From: Asterochloris sp. CNOR1
Taxonomy: Eukaryota; Chlorophyta; Trebouxiophyceae; Trebouxiales; Trebouxiaceae
Direction of reading: 5' to 3'
Length of the DNA: 64,000 nucleotides
Assembly (NCBI GenBank): GCA_963969365.1
Contig: OZ017753.1
Location: 2,604,001 to 2,668,000, forward strand
Both the position numbers and the translations under genes were made by a program. The notes beneath the pieces were generated by a model. The model searched no databases. It saw nothing but the letters and a program-made list of their open reading frames with translations, and was not told the origin of the DNA. Below are positions 23,901-35,235 of this stretch, piece after piece. Positions within the stretch are counted from its first letter, which is position 1, and each line of letters starts with the position of its first letter.

Positions 23901-24707
23901 GCTGGCCAGCACTGGTCTCACTGCCATGCAGGCAGCAAGCATCCCTGTCTCCTGGCAACATGCGGCAGTGCTGATTAAGCTGTGTAGCTAGGGTTCCCGT
24001 GCAAAGCAACTTGGCCTCTGTGCTGCAGGCTGCACCTGCAGACAGCCAGCTGCGCCGCCCAGCTACTCATGACCATACATCGGCATCACCAGCAGCAGCT
24101 AAAGTTATGAAGTCAGGGTCAGTTTGCAGGCCTGGCTCCCTCCTGAACCACACGCTAGACCTAGAGGCACCCTCGCTGCACGCTGTCCCACCTCTGCTGC
24201 CAGGGACTGTGTGCAGGCCGCCATGGGATGCGTTGTGCATGCTGCACCAGGAACAGGGGTGTCACACACTGTTTTCAGTGCCCACCCCACAAGTCAGAGC
24301 TGCTCCTTCCTGCGGCCAGGGACTGGTGGCAGGCCACCACATTGTGCTCGCATGCTGCACCGCCTTCCCCTGAAAAGTGCGGCTCAGATAGCAGCCCCAC
24401 CTCCGCCGCCAGGATCTGAGTTGAGGCCACCTTGCCCTGTGTGTGCATGCTGCATCGAGAGATAGCTGGCTGGAACGATCACACTCACTAAAGCCAGCGC
24501 CTAACTCCAGCACCTAGGATTTCATCCCACCTCTGCTGCCAGGGGTTGGGTGCAGGCTACCATACCGCGCGTGCCCAGCACAGGGGAGCGACGCGAGGTA
24601 AAGTCCATGAGCTCCACATGGGCACGCTTGTCTGCGTCAGTGCTGGCCGTCCTGCCAGGGATGGCTGGCGTTGTCTCCAGTGGGTAACGAACATGTCCTG
24701 GTGCCAT
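17924..24707 (-). CDS. gamma-glutamyltransferase-like protein, YwrD type
   Basis: Members hydrolyse or transfer gamma-glutamyl groups (glutathione and related). Thirteen phase-consistent exons: 24707-24531, 23627-23534, 23244-23144, 22716-22582, 22361-22262, 21980-21858, 21356-21193, 20700-20554, 20248-20168, 19780-19633, 18935-18733, 18402-18287, 18119-17924, about 594 residues. Signature stretches are [64 protein letters not shown], then [20 protein letters not shown] and SNYMGFGTG, and the end [11 protein letters not shown]. The Thr in DTVY sits where the autocatalytic cleavage Thr of the family lies. The IQSNYMGFG-like and GGSEPRADG motifs fit the bacterial YwrD branch rather than the secreted plant/animal GGTs. 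The start ATG (MAPGHVRYP) has no obvious signal peptide. The twelfth donor could instead be 13 codons earlier. Confidence 0.93.
18903..19082. repeat. copy of the 5' edge of GGT exon 11 in the upstream intron (120-bp offset)
   Basis: Bases 18901-18960 (exon start at 18935 plus acceptor) and 19021-19080 align without gaps at an offset of exactly 120 bp, with about 45 of 60 matching. Read on the minus strand, the copy offers an acceptor ctgcag followed by a peptide like MPNSCGSSL, against the real [10 protein letters not shown] third, more decayed copy may lie near 19140-19210. Confidence 0.8.
19361..19440. repeat. 53-bp imperfect direct repeat
   Basis: The block acaggcagccacttgctggg at 19361 recurs at 19414, with diverged sequence between the copies. 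It lies in the same GGT intron as the exon-edge copies. Confidence 0.75.
19796..19960. repeat. short minisatellite of about 18-21 bp in a GGT intron
   Basis: About nine degenerate units of the form gcaggcacatgagcagtcgg follow one another just upstream (minus strand) of the exon that starts at 19780. Spacing varies between roughly 15 and 21 bp. Confidence 0.8.
24187..24600. repeat. degenerate tandem copies of the 3' edge of GGT exon 1
   Basis: The exon-1 donor edge (24526-24570 on the plus strand) recurs at about 24396, 24300 and 24187. The 24187 copy shares its first 19 bases with the exon edge. Read on the minus strand the copies give peptides such as [13 protein letters not shown] and [12 protein letters not shown] beside the real [13 protein letters not shown]. 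Each keeps a GTGGG-type donor context, except the 24300 copy, which is more decayed. Confidence 0.8.
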
Positions 24708-25185
24708 AGCTGCGGTGCCTGCAGCATGCTTAGGAGCTGGGTGCAGGGGTGACCTTGTTTCACGTCCCACTGCCTGCAGAGGGTGCAGTGCTGCTGCAGC
24801 AAGTGATGGGCATTTAGCTGTACGCACAGGAGGCGGTGCCGCTTCAGGAAGTAGTAGGGCCGCCAAGGCCCTAACAACACATATGCGAGACCTTGGCAAA
24901 CCTCGGACACTGAAAGGCAGTCACACCTTGGCAGCAGGCTGCAAGTCCGCGGCAGGTCCTGCTGCTGCGCAGCCTCTGTGGGCACCAAGGTTTTGCTGAG
25001 GAGATCTGGCAGCCTGCACTTGCCATTGAATGTCTCTCATGCAGCTTTGTACAGGAGATGATGTGACACAGGAACGCTCAGGCTGTGGGTTACAGGCAGA
25101 CTGGCGGCACAATGCATTGCACATGCACATGCAGGAGATCAGTCGTACCCAGCAAGCCTCGGACAGTATGTAAAAACAAACCCAC

Positions 25186-25495
25186 CACGTCTGGGAAGGT
25201 CTGAGGCAGTCCGTGAGCCAGCTTTTGAGGCCGTTCAGGAGATTGTTGTCAATGACTTGAAGTTCGACTTCGTCTTTCTTCAAGTGCAGAGTGGTGTGCA
25301 GCAACTGCAGGTAAGCTCATGCAAATGCAGCACCTGGTGAAGCACCTTCAGGAAGGCCTTGACTTTCACAGCTTGCAGAAGGTTGAACCCTGTCCCATGA
25401 ATCCTGTACGAGAGTTTACATGTGTTCCAGCTGTGTTCGGTGGCGTGGGAGACATTTGTCCTGATCAAGCGACTTGGAAAACAGGATGAGAACAT
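25186..25495 (-). pseudogene. possible fragment of a helical TFIIS-N/IWS1-like domain
   Basis: Between the two neighbouring minus-strand genes, two frames look protein-like. One ends NLLQAVKVKAFLKVLHQ at about 25334. The other, 25304-25186, reads LLHTTLHLKKDEVELQVI then DNNLLNGLKSWLTDCL. Joined, they resemble the LW-type helical bundle of IWS1/TFIIS N-terminal domains, with a leaf like NGLLxxLKxWL. The frames are separated by only 29 bases, too short for a normal intron, and no start or downstream exons were found. A decayed gene piece is my best guess. The alternative is 3' UTR of the MenA/ABC4 gene. Confidence 0.25.
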
Positions 25496-25641
25496 GCTCG
25501 CCCCTTTAGCAGAGGGTCCAGGGAAGAAGGACTACAACTGCACTCTTGCTGACATACCTGTGCCAGCGTCTAGGAAAGCAATGACAGCATGTGCAAGCAA
25601 AAGGCTCAAGAAAACATGCAACATAGACTGGAAATGGCAAC

Positions 25642-28168
25642 TTAGAATAGCCTGCCACAAGCAAGACTGAGTGCCAATGCGACCCCGCAGGCGACATGTA
25701 CCCGGATTGCGTACAGCTTCAGAGGCCTGATTGCAGCAGGGTTGTGGTGGTTGGCCAGGGAGAAGGCTTCCAGGCGGAATGCCTGCAAACCCATCAAGCA
25801 GGTTTGAGAGGGGAGCAATCTGAACAGCGTGCAACACATCTGTATGGACGGCAACCAAAAGGTACAGAGATGCAGCTTGCACGACTGCTTGTCATGGTAC
25901 ATGCACAACACACTGCTTGCTCACCTCAATCAGCGGGAGGATGGAGAAAGGGAACCACCACCAAGAGAAGATCTCGAGGGCAGCGGCTGCTGCTGGCAGG
26001 AGGAGGGCATACCTGATGGCATTGTGCAGCACCTGCACAGAGCACGCATGCAGAGTGGAGATGTGAACGGAGCTGCTTTGACCTCAGCACGCAACACAGC
26101 AAGCAGCAGCCTTCATGAAGACGCAGCCTGCCCATTCTGCTTGGCTACAAGGATGGCACCCTTTATTGCCATGCTGGATCATAGATTCCACTGAATGAAG
26201 GAGGGCGAATCCAACACTCCCACTCTTGCACAAAGTCGGGGTGCAGGCCTGAACACACAAGCACATCTCACCGACAAAGCTCTTTTGGTGCCCAGGCGCA
26301 CGAGCGGCGACAACTTGCCGGCGGCCCTGTCACCGTCAATCTGGTGAAAGTGGCTGCAGAACAGGATGGCCGTTGTGGTGATGCCCACCACAATGCTGCA
26401 GACCACCACTGCATTGCCCAGAACGGGCAGGGGACTGCCCAGGGGGTGGGTCACCTGCAGGCCATGCATGGGAGGTCTGGGGTAGCTGACTGCTGCGATC
26501 TGCTGGGGAACCCCTGATCATAATGTGACGATAGGCTGACATGTAGGCCTGTGCAGGCGCAAGTGCCCTTGAGCTGCTTCGACTTGTCAGCCTGTGAGCT
26601 ACTGACATGCCGCATGGGTGCCAGCGCTTGAAAGCTATCACTGACAGCTTTTAAGAGGCCACTGGCATGGCCGTCACAGACCAAACATAACTCCACCACT
26701 GTTGTTGAAGGTCACAATGATGGGTGCTCACCTGAGCTAAATAGAAGGCACCCAATGCCAGAGGCCCAAATGCCATGAAGCACAGGGGCTCCCCAAGCCC
26801 CTTGTAGCTCAGCCTGCAGGCGCAGGCAGATTTAGTACCCTGGAAGGGGTCAGCCATGGTGCAGCCTGTACAATGCACAGCATGGCAGCGCCAATCAAAC
26901 CGAGGCATGGCTCTGCACATGGAGCAACGTCCACCTGAAAGGGGGCCCCTGGTAGAGGTAGCCCGCGCAGATGGCTGCCCCCAGCATCTTTGCAATCCTG
27001 GTGTCCCCTTGCACCCTCTGCAGCAGCACACTGCCTGGTCAAACATATGCCTGAGGAGCACTGCAGACGTGCGACCGCTCAAAAGCAACCAGCTCAAGCC
27101 CTGCCGAGCTGCACCACATATGCTGGGTACATGCTGAACAGCCCCCACAGCCAGGCTGGTCTGCCAGTGCTGCTGTGGCACCTCGTAAGTGGTGAAACAG
27201 AGCCACCCTGTTGGAGGTGGCACCCCAGGGCTCACCAAGCCGGTCACCAACCCCCCCAGCCATGCTGTGCCGGCAAAGAAGCAGGCCCAGGCAGCCCAGA
27301 AGACAGCTCTGCGGTTGCCTGTCAGGTTGACCACGCTCTCCGGCTTGTCTCCATCCACATCCATGTCAGCATCATAAGAATCGTTGCTGCAGCACAAGGG
27401 GGCCAAGGCTTTGGGATAAAGCTTCGGCAGCTCACGAGTGGAATTGTGCAGGATGGCAAGGGGTTGGCAGCATCTGGCATCAGCTCGGCAGCATCTACCA
27501 GCCTGGGTGCAAGCGCAGTCAAGAAAATTGACACTTTGCCCTGCAGGGCTGACAAGTATGTCTGCAGCTCCCTTTCAGCTTGAGCATGGGGTAGCGCCTC
27601 ATGCAGGTCCTGCCTCACCTGAGATTCAGCCAGGCAATGATGAGGGTTGAGGCTCCTGAAAGCTGTAAGAATTGGCTGATGGGAAAGATCCCCGTCAAGC
27701 TGTAAGCTGCTGCAGCTGAAACCTGTACATAAGCAGGGACAGGTGCCCATTGAGGGTGAGGCTATGTGTCAGAGAGCAAAGCAGTGAGCCCACAAGGCAG
27801 CGTACCAAGATTGGGACGTAAGCAACTGTGTACATTGGGGGCTTTATGGCAGCCATCCAGAGCTTTTTGCGCCTCTGTTTCTCATTCTGCATCATGGCTC
27901 CAGGCTGCCTGGAGTCCATGGGTTCTGCTGGGGGCGGGGTGGTCCCATTCTGGTTTCTAGGGAAAGGCTCCAGATGGTGCTGGTCAGCAGGCTGATTGAG
28001 CTGCAATGCATTCTCTGCTGAGCTGCTGTGGCAAACAGGCAGCCTAGATGCCTGTCTGGCCCGGTCTCGGTGCTTAACATTTGATTTGTTGCGATAATAT
28101 TCTGCTGCTTGGCGGTGCTGACATCGAGGATGCCAGGTCTGCTGAGCATCGGGAATCGAGGCGTTCAT
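25642..28168 (-). CDS. ABC4: 1,4-dihydroxy-2-naphthoate phytyltransferase (MenA/ABC4), plastid
   Basis: This membrane prenyltransferase attaches the phytyl chain in phylloquinone (vitamin K1) synthesis; phylloquinone is the A1 electron carrier of photosystem I. Exons: 28168-27806, 27722-27619, 27386-27248, 27017-26935, 26813-26732, 26454-26272, 26032-25925, 25782-25642, about 400 residues. It has the first Asp-rich UbiA motif NDSYDADMDVDGDKPESVVN, then YLYQGPPFR-LSYKGLGEPLCF, FGPLALGAFYL, the second motif FCSHFHQIDGDRAAGKLSPLV, and the ending LKLYAIRVHVACGVALALSL, all as in plant ABC4. Several hydrophobic helices fit a UbiA-type membrane protein. About 100 residues precede KLWMAAIKPPMYTV, with an Arg- and Ser-rich composition expected of a plastid transit peptide. 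The start is the first in-frame ATG. Confidence 0.94.
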
Positions 28169-29839
28169 TGGGCACTGACACCATGAGATCTGATTTAGAA
28201 CCTCAAGAGCCCCAGCTGGGGCAAGGCAGCCACCAGCCGGGGCATGCTGCTGCAGATGAGTCAGCTGGCGTTTTTGTTACAATGAACAGCGTTCAACAGG
28301 AAGCTGCTGCTCCAAAAACCTTGCTCCAGGCAGAGTGTGGCATCTGACGTTCGTCAATGCAGATCCAGTGTGGTCAGATGGCTTCAGCCCTTCAGACACC
28401 GCCTTTGGAGGCGACAGTGAGCATCAGACCATGCCTGTCTTCCAAGAGCCAGACAGCAGTAGCACAGCATGCCTGACACTTCCGCCTAGCTAGCCATATG
28501 CTGCTGCACATCTGGATTGCTGACATGTCGTCTACCCCTGGCACAGAGGTGTAGCGACAAGTTCTCATAGGAACGGGTCATCAGGGTGAGGTAGGAAGGC
28601 AAATGGATTGGCTCCTGTGGCCAATATGTGTGAGCTGGCCGCAGGATCCATTAAACGTGCCAGGCATGTCACCCACTTGGCGCTACAGCGTTCTGGACTG
28701 TCAAGGCACTGAGCACACAAGTCAGCTACCTGCACCAGGTCATCAGCCAACCACCCTGGGCAACTTGACTCTGCGCAATGCTGGCTTAGTGCATGACTTA
28801 GCTGGCTGCACCAGGGGCCCCCCGAGAGCAGCACTTGCAGTCACGGCCCACATCTCTGTTGCGCCTGCTGCAACACCAGATGATGATGTGATGCAGGCCC
28901 AACCCCACTTAAGCAGTTTTCTCATTGAGATGCGGTCCCCCAGCCTTGAGTGGTCCAGGGTTTTGCGTGCTTTCTTTGCACAGCACAGCAAATAACAAGC
29001 CACTGAGAGGACTGGCATGCCAAGTGGCTCTCAGCACCTTCGCTGCTTTGACAAGGCATCCCCTGATGTACTGTCTCAGACAAGCCTGACAAAGAGGCAG
29101 GCACAGCAGCAGTGTCACCACCGGCGCTCCGAGCTTTGGAGATCTGCGAAGGGCATGTCCTGGCTGATCATCTGGGGACTGCCCAGGCTTGCCATTGCAG
29201 AACCACAGCTTGACAGCTCAACTAAAGAAATGATGTTGCTCATAGTTCCTGTGGGTGCCAGTCACTGATGCACAAGGGCTTAGCACTGGCCAGCGCGTGG
29301 GTCCAGCAGCTTGTGCCAGAGTGGACATAACACAGCAGCAATAAACACAGTAAGGAATGCAGCACTGGGTTTATGGCGTTCTGAGGCACGGCCTGTGCTA
29401 GCCAGTCACCCACCTGAGATGAGCAGCTTTACATGGCCCACACAGACAGCATTTGTCTGCTTTAAAGGACATGAAAGGCCCTGGAGTAAAGGATGCAGCA
29501 GCATCCCGCCCGTGGGTGCTGATGCAGAGAGTCTTTTGCCCTGAGTGCCCGACAGGCCCAGCCCTATTCTTGCCTCTGTAGCTTTAAGAACAACAACCAT
29601 GGGCTTCTAAATCGAGGAGCCTCTCCCCCCACTATTGTTGAGCCTGGTTCTGTCCTGCACCAGCAATTTCGCCATTCTATTACTGTGCTGCTGATCAGAA
29701 AGGTGCGCTCTTCTTGGCCAAGGCTGGCCGCTGCCCGAAGGCGAGTCTTGTGTGCAGCGCCCATTCGCCAGTTGGGAGCTCATCTCGCAAGAAAGTCACA
29801 GCCTGAGGCAGGCGGCCTGCCTCGAGGAGCAGGAGGCTG
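28169..29839. other. divergent intergenic region, ABC4 to first GH5 gene
   Basis: This 1.7 kb lies between two genes that start outward. Weak open frames occur on both strands, for example plus 28343-28489 (reading VWSDGFSPSDTAFGGDSEH before a stop) and minus 28565-28760 (VADLCAQCLDSPERC). None shows a recognised domain or consistent splicing, so I assign no gene. Confidence 0.45.
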
Positions 29840-32800
29840 ATGCTCAGCTGGCGCATATGTTTGCTGGCAGTTGTGGCTTTGCTGCCGCAGCATGCGGCAG
29901 CCTCAGCCTCAGGCTTCATCAGGACCTGCGGGCAGCGCTTCTGTGATGAAGACTGCTCAGAGTTCATCATATCTGGGCTGAATACGTAAGTCAGGCTGCT
30001 GCATGGTGGGCATGCCTGTCCTGCTGCATCGCACCTGGGCTGTCATCAGCAGAGCCTTGTGCCAAGACCTTCCCAACATGCAAAGCGGCTGGGTGGATTG
30101 GTGTGTGTTGCCCAGCTCAGGCACAGACATAGTGAAATAGCAGCAGCCAGGGATCACGCACGTCTCGTGCAGCTTGCCGTGGGCCAGGCAAAGACATCGA
30201 CATTTGCTCGCAGAGCTTCGCGGCACTGCTCCTCGTATGGCAGCGGCACAGTCTTAGCTTCAAGCATTGCCCGGTAAAGTCCTGGGCCCAGCCCTGTCTT
30301 TCATGCTGCATGCAGATGGCAGCTGATGGAACTGGCGGCTGGCAAAGTGAAGAGCAAGCCTGTCAAATCTGCCCACGGAGCGACAGACGTGGTCCAGTGG
30401 ACATTTGCAACTGCCGCCGCCAACCACCTCAATGTGGTGCGGGCCTTTGCCCACGGCACAGACAGCAGCTTCCCTCTGCAGACCTCAGCAGGTGCGGCGC
30501 TAGCCTGCATGGCCATCACCCGTAGCTTGAAAGTGCTGTGCGCAACAAATGTTTGCCTTACGGCTGTCGTGGAGCAAGCGACGAGAGATCAGGCTCTGCT
30601 GTACATGACTCAGCTGAAGGCAGGCAAGCCCCATCAAGGGCCTCGCGGTAGATGGCGATGACAGAGTGCTGCAAGGGCGGGAATCAGAGCACGCACTGTC
30701 AGACCGCACAGCAGCACACTGCAGGCAACTGTGCAGGTATCATGCTGCACAGCAGGATGATGCAGATGGCAGTCTGTTCACTCGCCCACAGCACTGCCAG
30801 CAGACTGTACCGAATGCTTCTTGTGATGGCCTGCCTGCAGATGCTACAGCTGATGCCTGCAAGCGGCCCTCCTGTCTGCCTGCTTGTCTGTGCACAGTGC
30901 TGTATGCACCTGGTGGCTGCTCTCCTGTCCAAGGCATATGCTGTAAACAGCTTGCCAGGCTGCGCAGCACTGTTCAGCGCTGTACAGGTAGACTGCCAGT
31001 GCCAGCTGGCACAACTTTTCCTCTGCAGCACAGCCATCTCTGGCACATCCACCTGCTCAGCGGAAAGATTTGGTGCCACCTGTGCCCATGTCACCTGCCC
31101 CCATGCTGCAATACAAGCCTGGTAGATGTCCCTGCCAGGTTCTGACTGCCGCTGCAGCGGCTGCAGGCACGAGCTCGCTTGTCTTGCAGCAGTGGCGCCT
31201 GCTCTCAGTGGCTGCTGCCGTGCACCAGAAGCTCCCTGCCTGCCTGGCAACTCATTTGTCAGTGTCCGTGCGACATGAGACGCGATTGCAAACATAAACT
31301 CATGGTATGCTGAAGCAGATATCCGCCTGCAGGCAAGTGCAGCGGGCTCGCCTTCCAGGCTCTGGCAGCTGCTGCACACTGACCTACCTGCAAGTGCCTG
31401 CAGGGATGTGCAGCGAGCATGCCTGTGGCGCCAGGGCTGCTGCAGACGCTGACTGCTGCTGCACACTGAACGCTCCCTGCTCGCTTGCAGCCTAGTGCAA
31501 CAAAAATGCGTCCACTGGCGGCGACTGTTGCAGAGTGCCTGCTGCTGTGCACGGGCTGCCCCTGCCCACTCTGTGCACGGAGCACAGCCCCGGAGCCTTC
31601 AACTGCTGCTGTGTGCTGACAGCCCCGCTGGCTGCAGGCAAGTACAGTGAGCACGCCTTCCAAGCTCTGGACTACCTGCTGGATGAGGCCTCCAAGTATG
31701 GGATTCGCCTGCTGCTGTCGCTGGGCAATAACTGGGACCACGCTGACAGCAAGGCAGTGGTGAGCTGCCCGTTGAGGCTCTCTGCACATGTGGGATCGCC
31801 ACATCAAGCAGTTGTCCAGCTGTACACAGGCCTGCCTGTCACGACATGCAGCAAGCCAAGAGCCAGCAACTGTTTCGATCGGCAGGGGCTTCGGTCTCCA
31901 GCCAGCTTATACTGTTGCTCTGCTGCTGCTGCGCTCCTCCTGCAAAGATCTGCAGCTGCTCCTTTCTGGGCTTGGTTGCCTGCACAACAATATGCCTGTG
32001 TTGGCTTGCCAAGCTCACATCCCCTCCTGCCCTGCAGTATGTCAAGTGGGCAGGTGCCAAGGGCCCTGACGCCTTCTTCACTGACAAAAAGGCGCGCAAG
32101 CTGTTCAAGGACCACATAGACGTAGTTGTCAACCGGCGCAACTCCATAAACGGAAGACTGTACAAGGAGGTGAGTCCATGGCTGCAGTCTGTGGTGTGGT
32201 CAATCAGGTCGCTCAAGTGTATGAGGAGACCATAACATTGTGCCAGGGTCTGACTGGTGAATATGCAGCTCAGGTCCTGTCCTGCTCCATCTGCTCGGTG
32301 CATTCAGCAGGTTGTCTCCCTCTGATATCTTGGGCTGTGTGCTGGCTTGTTTCGCTGCTGCCTTGTCATGTGTGCATGGCAAGTCGGGCTGTGCTTGCCA
32401 GCATTGTCATGTTTGCCTGATAGCTGGGGCTGTGTGCTTGGTAGCCCTGTTTCTGCCGTGCTGTGCCTGTGTGGCACTCACAGGACATGGACTGTGATGT
32501 AGGATCCCACAATTTTTGCGTGGGACATGCTGAATGAGCCCCGCTGCGACTGCTTCCCCATCACCATCCCGCCGCCAGAGGATGACGTCAGCTGCCGGCC
32601 AGACTGCGCCCTCAAGATGCAGGTCGGTGACAGCATGACTTCTCGTGATGTTGCACCTTATGATGTCTCAAGCGTCTGGCAGGTCAGCCGGCCTCATGCA
32701 CCAGTGGCAGACCATTCTTTCCTTGGCTTTTGCGTGGACTGAAGCCTGTCCAGCCTGCCGGAGCTGGCATCCTCTGCTGCTGCATGGTATGCTGCCAAGC

Positions 32801-34781
32801 AGCAGGGCACATGCTGGACCATGACCTTGTACGGCTGGCTGCCCCCAAACCAGAGATATCACCTGCTGTGCCTCAGCGCCATGCACAGCCAAACTCACAA
32901 TGCGCGGCAGCAGCTTCTGTCTGTGGAGACCTATCCTGCAGCTAATGGGTGCCTAGCTTGCCATCCCTCCTTGTTCATGTGTCACTCCTGCTGATCTGGT
33001 GAGTGCAGACCTGGATTGAGGACGTGGCGAGCCACCTGAAGAAGGCTGACCCCAACCACCTGGTGACCATCGGCGGGGAGGGGTTCTATGGCCCCACCAG
33101 CAAGAAGGGCGCTGCTGTGAACCCTGGCAACGGCTGGGCCAGCATCACAGGACAGGACTTCGAAAACAACTATCGCATCAAGGCTGTGGACTTTGCTGTG
33201 GCCCATGTGTGGTCAGACAACTGGGAGGTCAGCAGTACAGCTAGGACCAGAGTGACGTGTGCTGATGCAAGCAGACTGCCAGGCTCAGTGCTGTCTGCCA
33301 GGCTGAACAGCCCCCTGTGCCCTATGCAGAAGCATGTCTGTGCTGCTCTCACACCAGCAGCAGGACCACTGCAGATGCCCTCAGTTTGCGAAGCGGGTCC
33401 ACTGGCCACTGTGCCACTGGGAGCATGGCTGGCCTCAACTCACCTGTCCATGGCCATCCCCCACATCCATGAACCCTGCGTGCTTCCAATGCACAGGGCC
33501 TGGATGCACCAGAGCCCCGGACTCGCTTCCGTAGCAGAGGCGGAAGCACTCCCCATGTCACTGAGGAGACCTATGCCCCAACACCTGCCTTCCCTCTTAT
33601 GATGCAGACTTGGGACCTGGACTTTGTTGAGCGCTGGATCAAGGAGCATGCAGCTGACGCTGCGCACCTGGGCAAGCCCCTGCTGATCGAGGAGTTTGGC
33701 AAAGAGGTGTGCGTTGGCAGGCTGACATGCAGCTGAGCCAGCCCAACCCACCTCGGTCGCCCCAAGTGTCTTGCTCCATGATACCTGGGACACTTGCCCT
33801 GCCGATGGCAACATGCAGCAAACAAGCGCCCAGCAGCTTTGTGCCAGAATCCCAGCAGCTTTGTGCTAGATTCCCAGCACCCTGTGCGCTGCAGGTCCAC
33901 ATGGACACACCCGCGGCGCAGGCCAACATCTCATCCCTGCGGGGCCCCTTCTACAAGCGCGCCTACCAGCAGGTCAAGGACTCCCTGGCTGACGAGGGAG
34001 CCCTTCGAGGTAGGTTTCTTGCATGTGCTCTCCGATGGGGTCAGCTGCTCACTAGAAGCAACCCCAACCATTCTCTCCTAACTGCCCAGCTCAGGCATTG
34101 TCTCCCGCTGCACCTCCTCCTGAACTGCTCTCTGCACTTCACCAACTGCTCTTTGCACATCTGTCTGCAGGCATCATCTTCTGGCAGTGGAGCTTTGCGC
34201 CTTACGTGGATGAGGGCCAGCTGGAGGGGTGCGCCCACTGCAAGGCCATCCAGGTCGGCCCCGCGGACAGCGTCTTCACCAATGTCATTGTGCCCACCGC
34301 GGAGCACGCTGCCAAGGTCGCTGAGGCCGCGTCCCCACTGCCCAACTGCAAACCAGGTGCGCTGGCTGCCATGGTGGTGCCCAGGCTGGGTTGGAGAAGC
34401 ATCACTGCATGAGTTGGTCCCTGTTGGGCTGATGTGCAGGCTTGCGCAGGTACTGTAGCAACAGCTGAGGGCCCCCTTCCCCTCGCCTTCCAGAGCCGCT
34501 TGCCTTATTCTGACCACATCCTCAGCCATGCTGAAGCAGGCTGCTGCCGTAGCAGGGTGCAATCGAGGTTGTGGCAGTGTGCCTCCACAACTCATAATGT
34601 CCCTGGCTCAAGCTGCATCCCTGAAACCCCACTCCTACTGCCTGCAGCTGGCAGCTCGCAGGGCTTCAAGCTGTGGGGCTCCAGCAGCAGCAGCACGTCA
34701 GCAGGGCGGCCCAGCCGCACAATGACAGAACCCCACCACCATCACAGCAGCCACACCGCCAACACAAAGGCCCGCTCGTGA
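29840..34781 (+). CDS. secreted GH5 endo-beta-mannanase-like glycoside hydrolase (paralogue 1)
   Basis: Family GH5 enzymes of this branch cleave beta-1,4-mannans. Exons: 29840-29985, 30316-30491, 31638-31759, 32038-32169, 32503-32622, 33009-33227, 33608-33706, 33895-34009, 34171-34356, 34648-34781, about 482 residues. Exon 1 encodes a signal peptide (MLSWRICLLAVVALLPQHAA) and the start of the barrel, and pairs residue for residue with exon 1 of the 41.4 kb paralogue. The acid/base Glu is in AWDMLNEPRCDC, the nucleophile Glu in LLIEEFGKE. Other family landmarks are VRAFAHGT, GIRLLLSLGNNWDHADS, DPNHLVTIGGEGF, NPGNGWASITGQDF and FWQWSF. The tail after KPAGSSQGF is Ser- and His-rich and poorly conserved. 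Nine introns. Mannan or cell-wall remodelling is inferred. Confidence 0.92.
31326..31610. repeat. degenerate copies of the 5' edge of GH5-1 exon 3
   Basis: The exon start at 31638 with its acceptor (31631-31678) recurs at 31326-31373, where about 33 of 38 bases match through gctctgg, and again at about 31397-31445. More decayed versions sit near 31575 and 31160. All lie in the intron just before the exon. Confidence 0.8.
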
Positions 34782-35235
34782 GCACCCTGATGGTGCTGGC
34801 CCTGCAGTCTTGGCTGCTGGACACCAAGTATTGACTACCAGATAGGCCCAGTGCAGGGCATTCTGCAGAACAAACAATTGCAGAATGAACGTTGCTGTTT
34901 GACAGAGAGCGCGCCAGTACTTGGCCAAACAATCAGCGTCCCTTCACCCCCACCCATAGCTAGCTTACAGTGCATAAAGATGATCCCCCAAACTCAGAGT
35001 GCATACAGTGCCCTCAGCTGGCCATTGTTTCACTCCTGTTTCACAAGCTGAAAGAACCTCCCCCCTCCCTTCTACAACTTCACTTTTCAAGCTGGCCAGA
35101 TGACAAGCTAACAATGCGATAGTGTTAAACATTTTCTCTTGGCGTTCTAGGAGTCTAGGGTTTGAGCAAAATCTTCCCAACTTATCGCCTGACTTGGGAG
35201 TGTGTGAGCTCAGGAGCCGTGAACGGGCCCTTACA
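34782..35235. other. intergenic region, GH5-1 to psaE
   Basis: This 454 bp should hold the 3' UTR of the mannanase and the psaE promoter and leader. It is richer in A+T than its surroundings between 34850 and 35170. I see no clear TATA box and no coding potential. Confidence 0.5.

Noticed and set aside
24705-24899. Longer N-terminus for GGT starting at 24899
   Set aside because: The codon at 24899 is TTG. The first ATG in frame is at 24707, just before the conserved part.
26651-27406. Single 251-codon frame in the MenA/ABC4 gene
   Set aside because: It is a read-through of three real exons and two introns that happen to lack stops. Splicing gives the conserved protein.
29695-29970. Minus-strand frame with a CTLH-like look (LLLLEAGRLPQAVTFLRDEL)
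   Set aside because: Part of it is antisense to the GH5-1 signal-peptide exon, and no LisH, WD40 or further exons were found on that strand.
30699-31466. Minus-strand open frame of 255 codons
   Set aside because: It is antisense to GH5-1 intron 2 and its exon-edge copies. The composition is Cys/Ser/Gln-rich and it has no recognisable motif.
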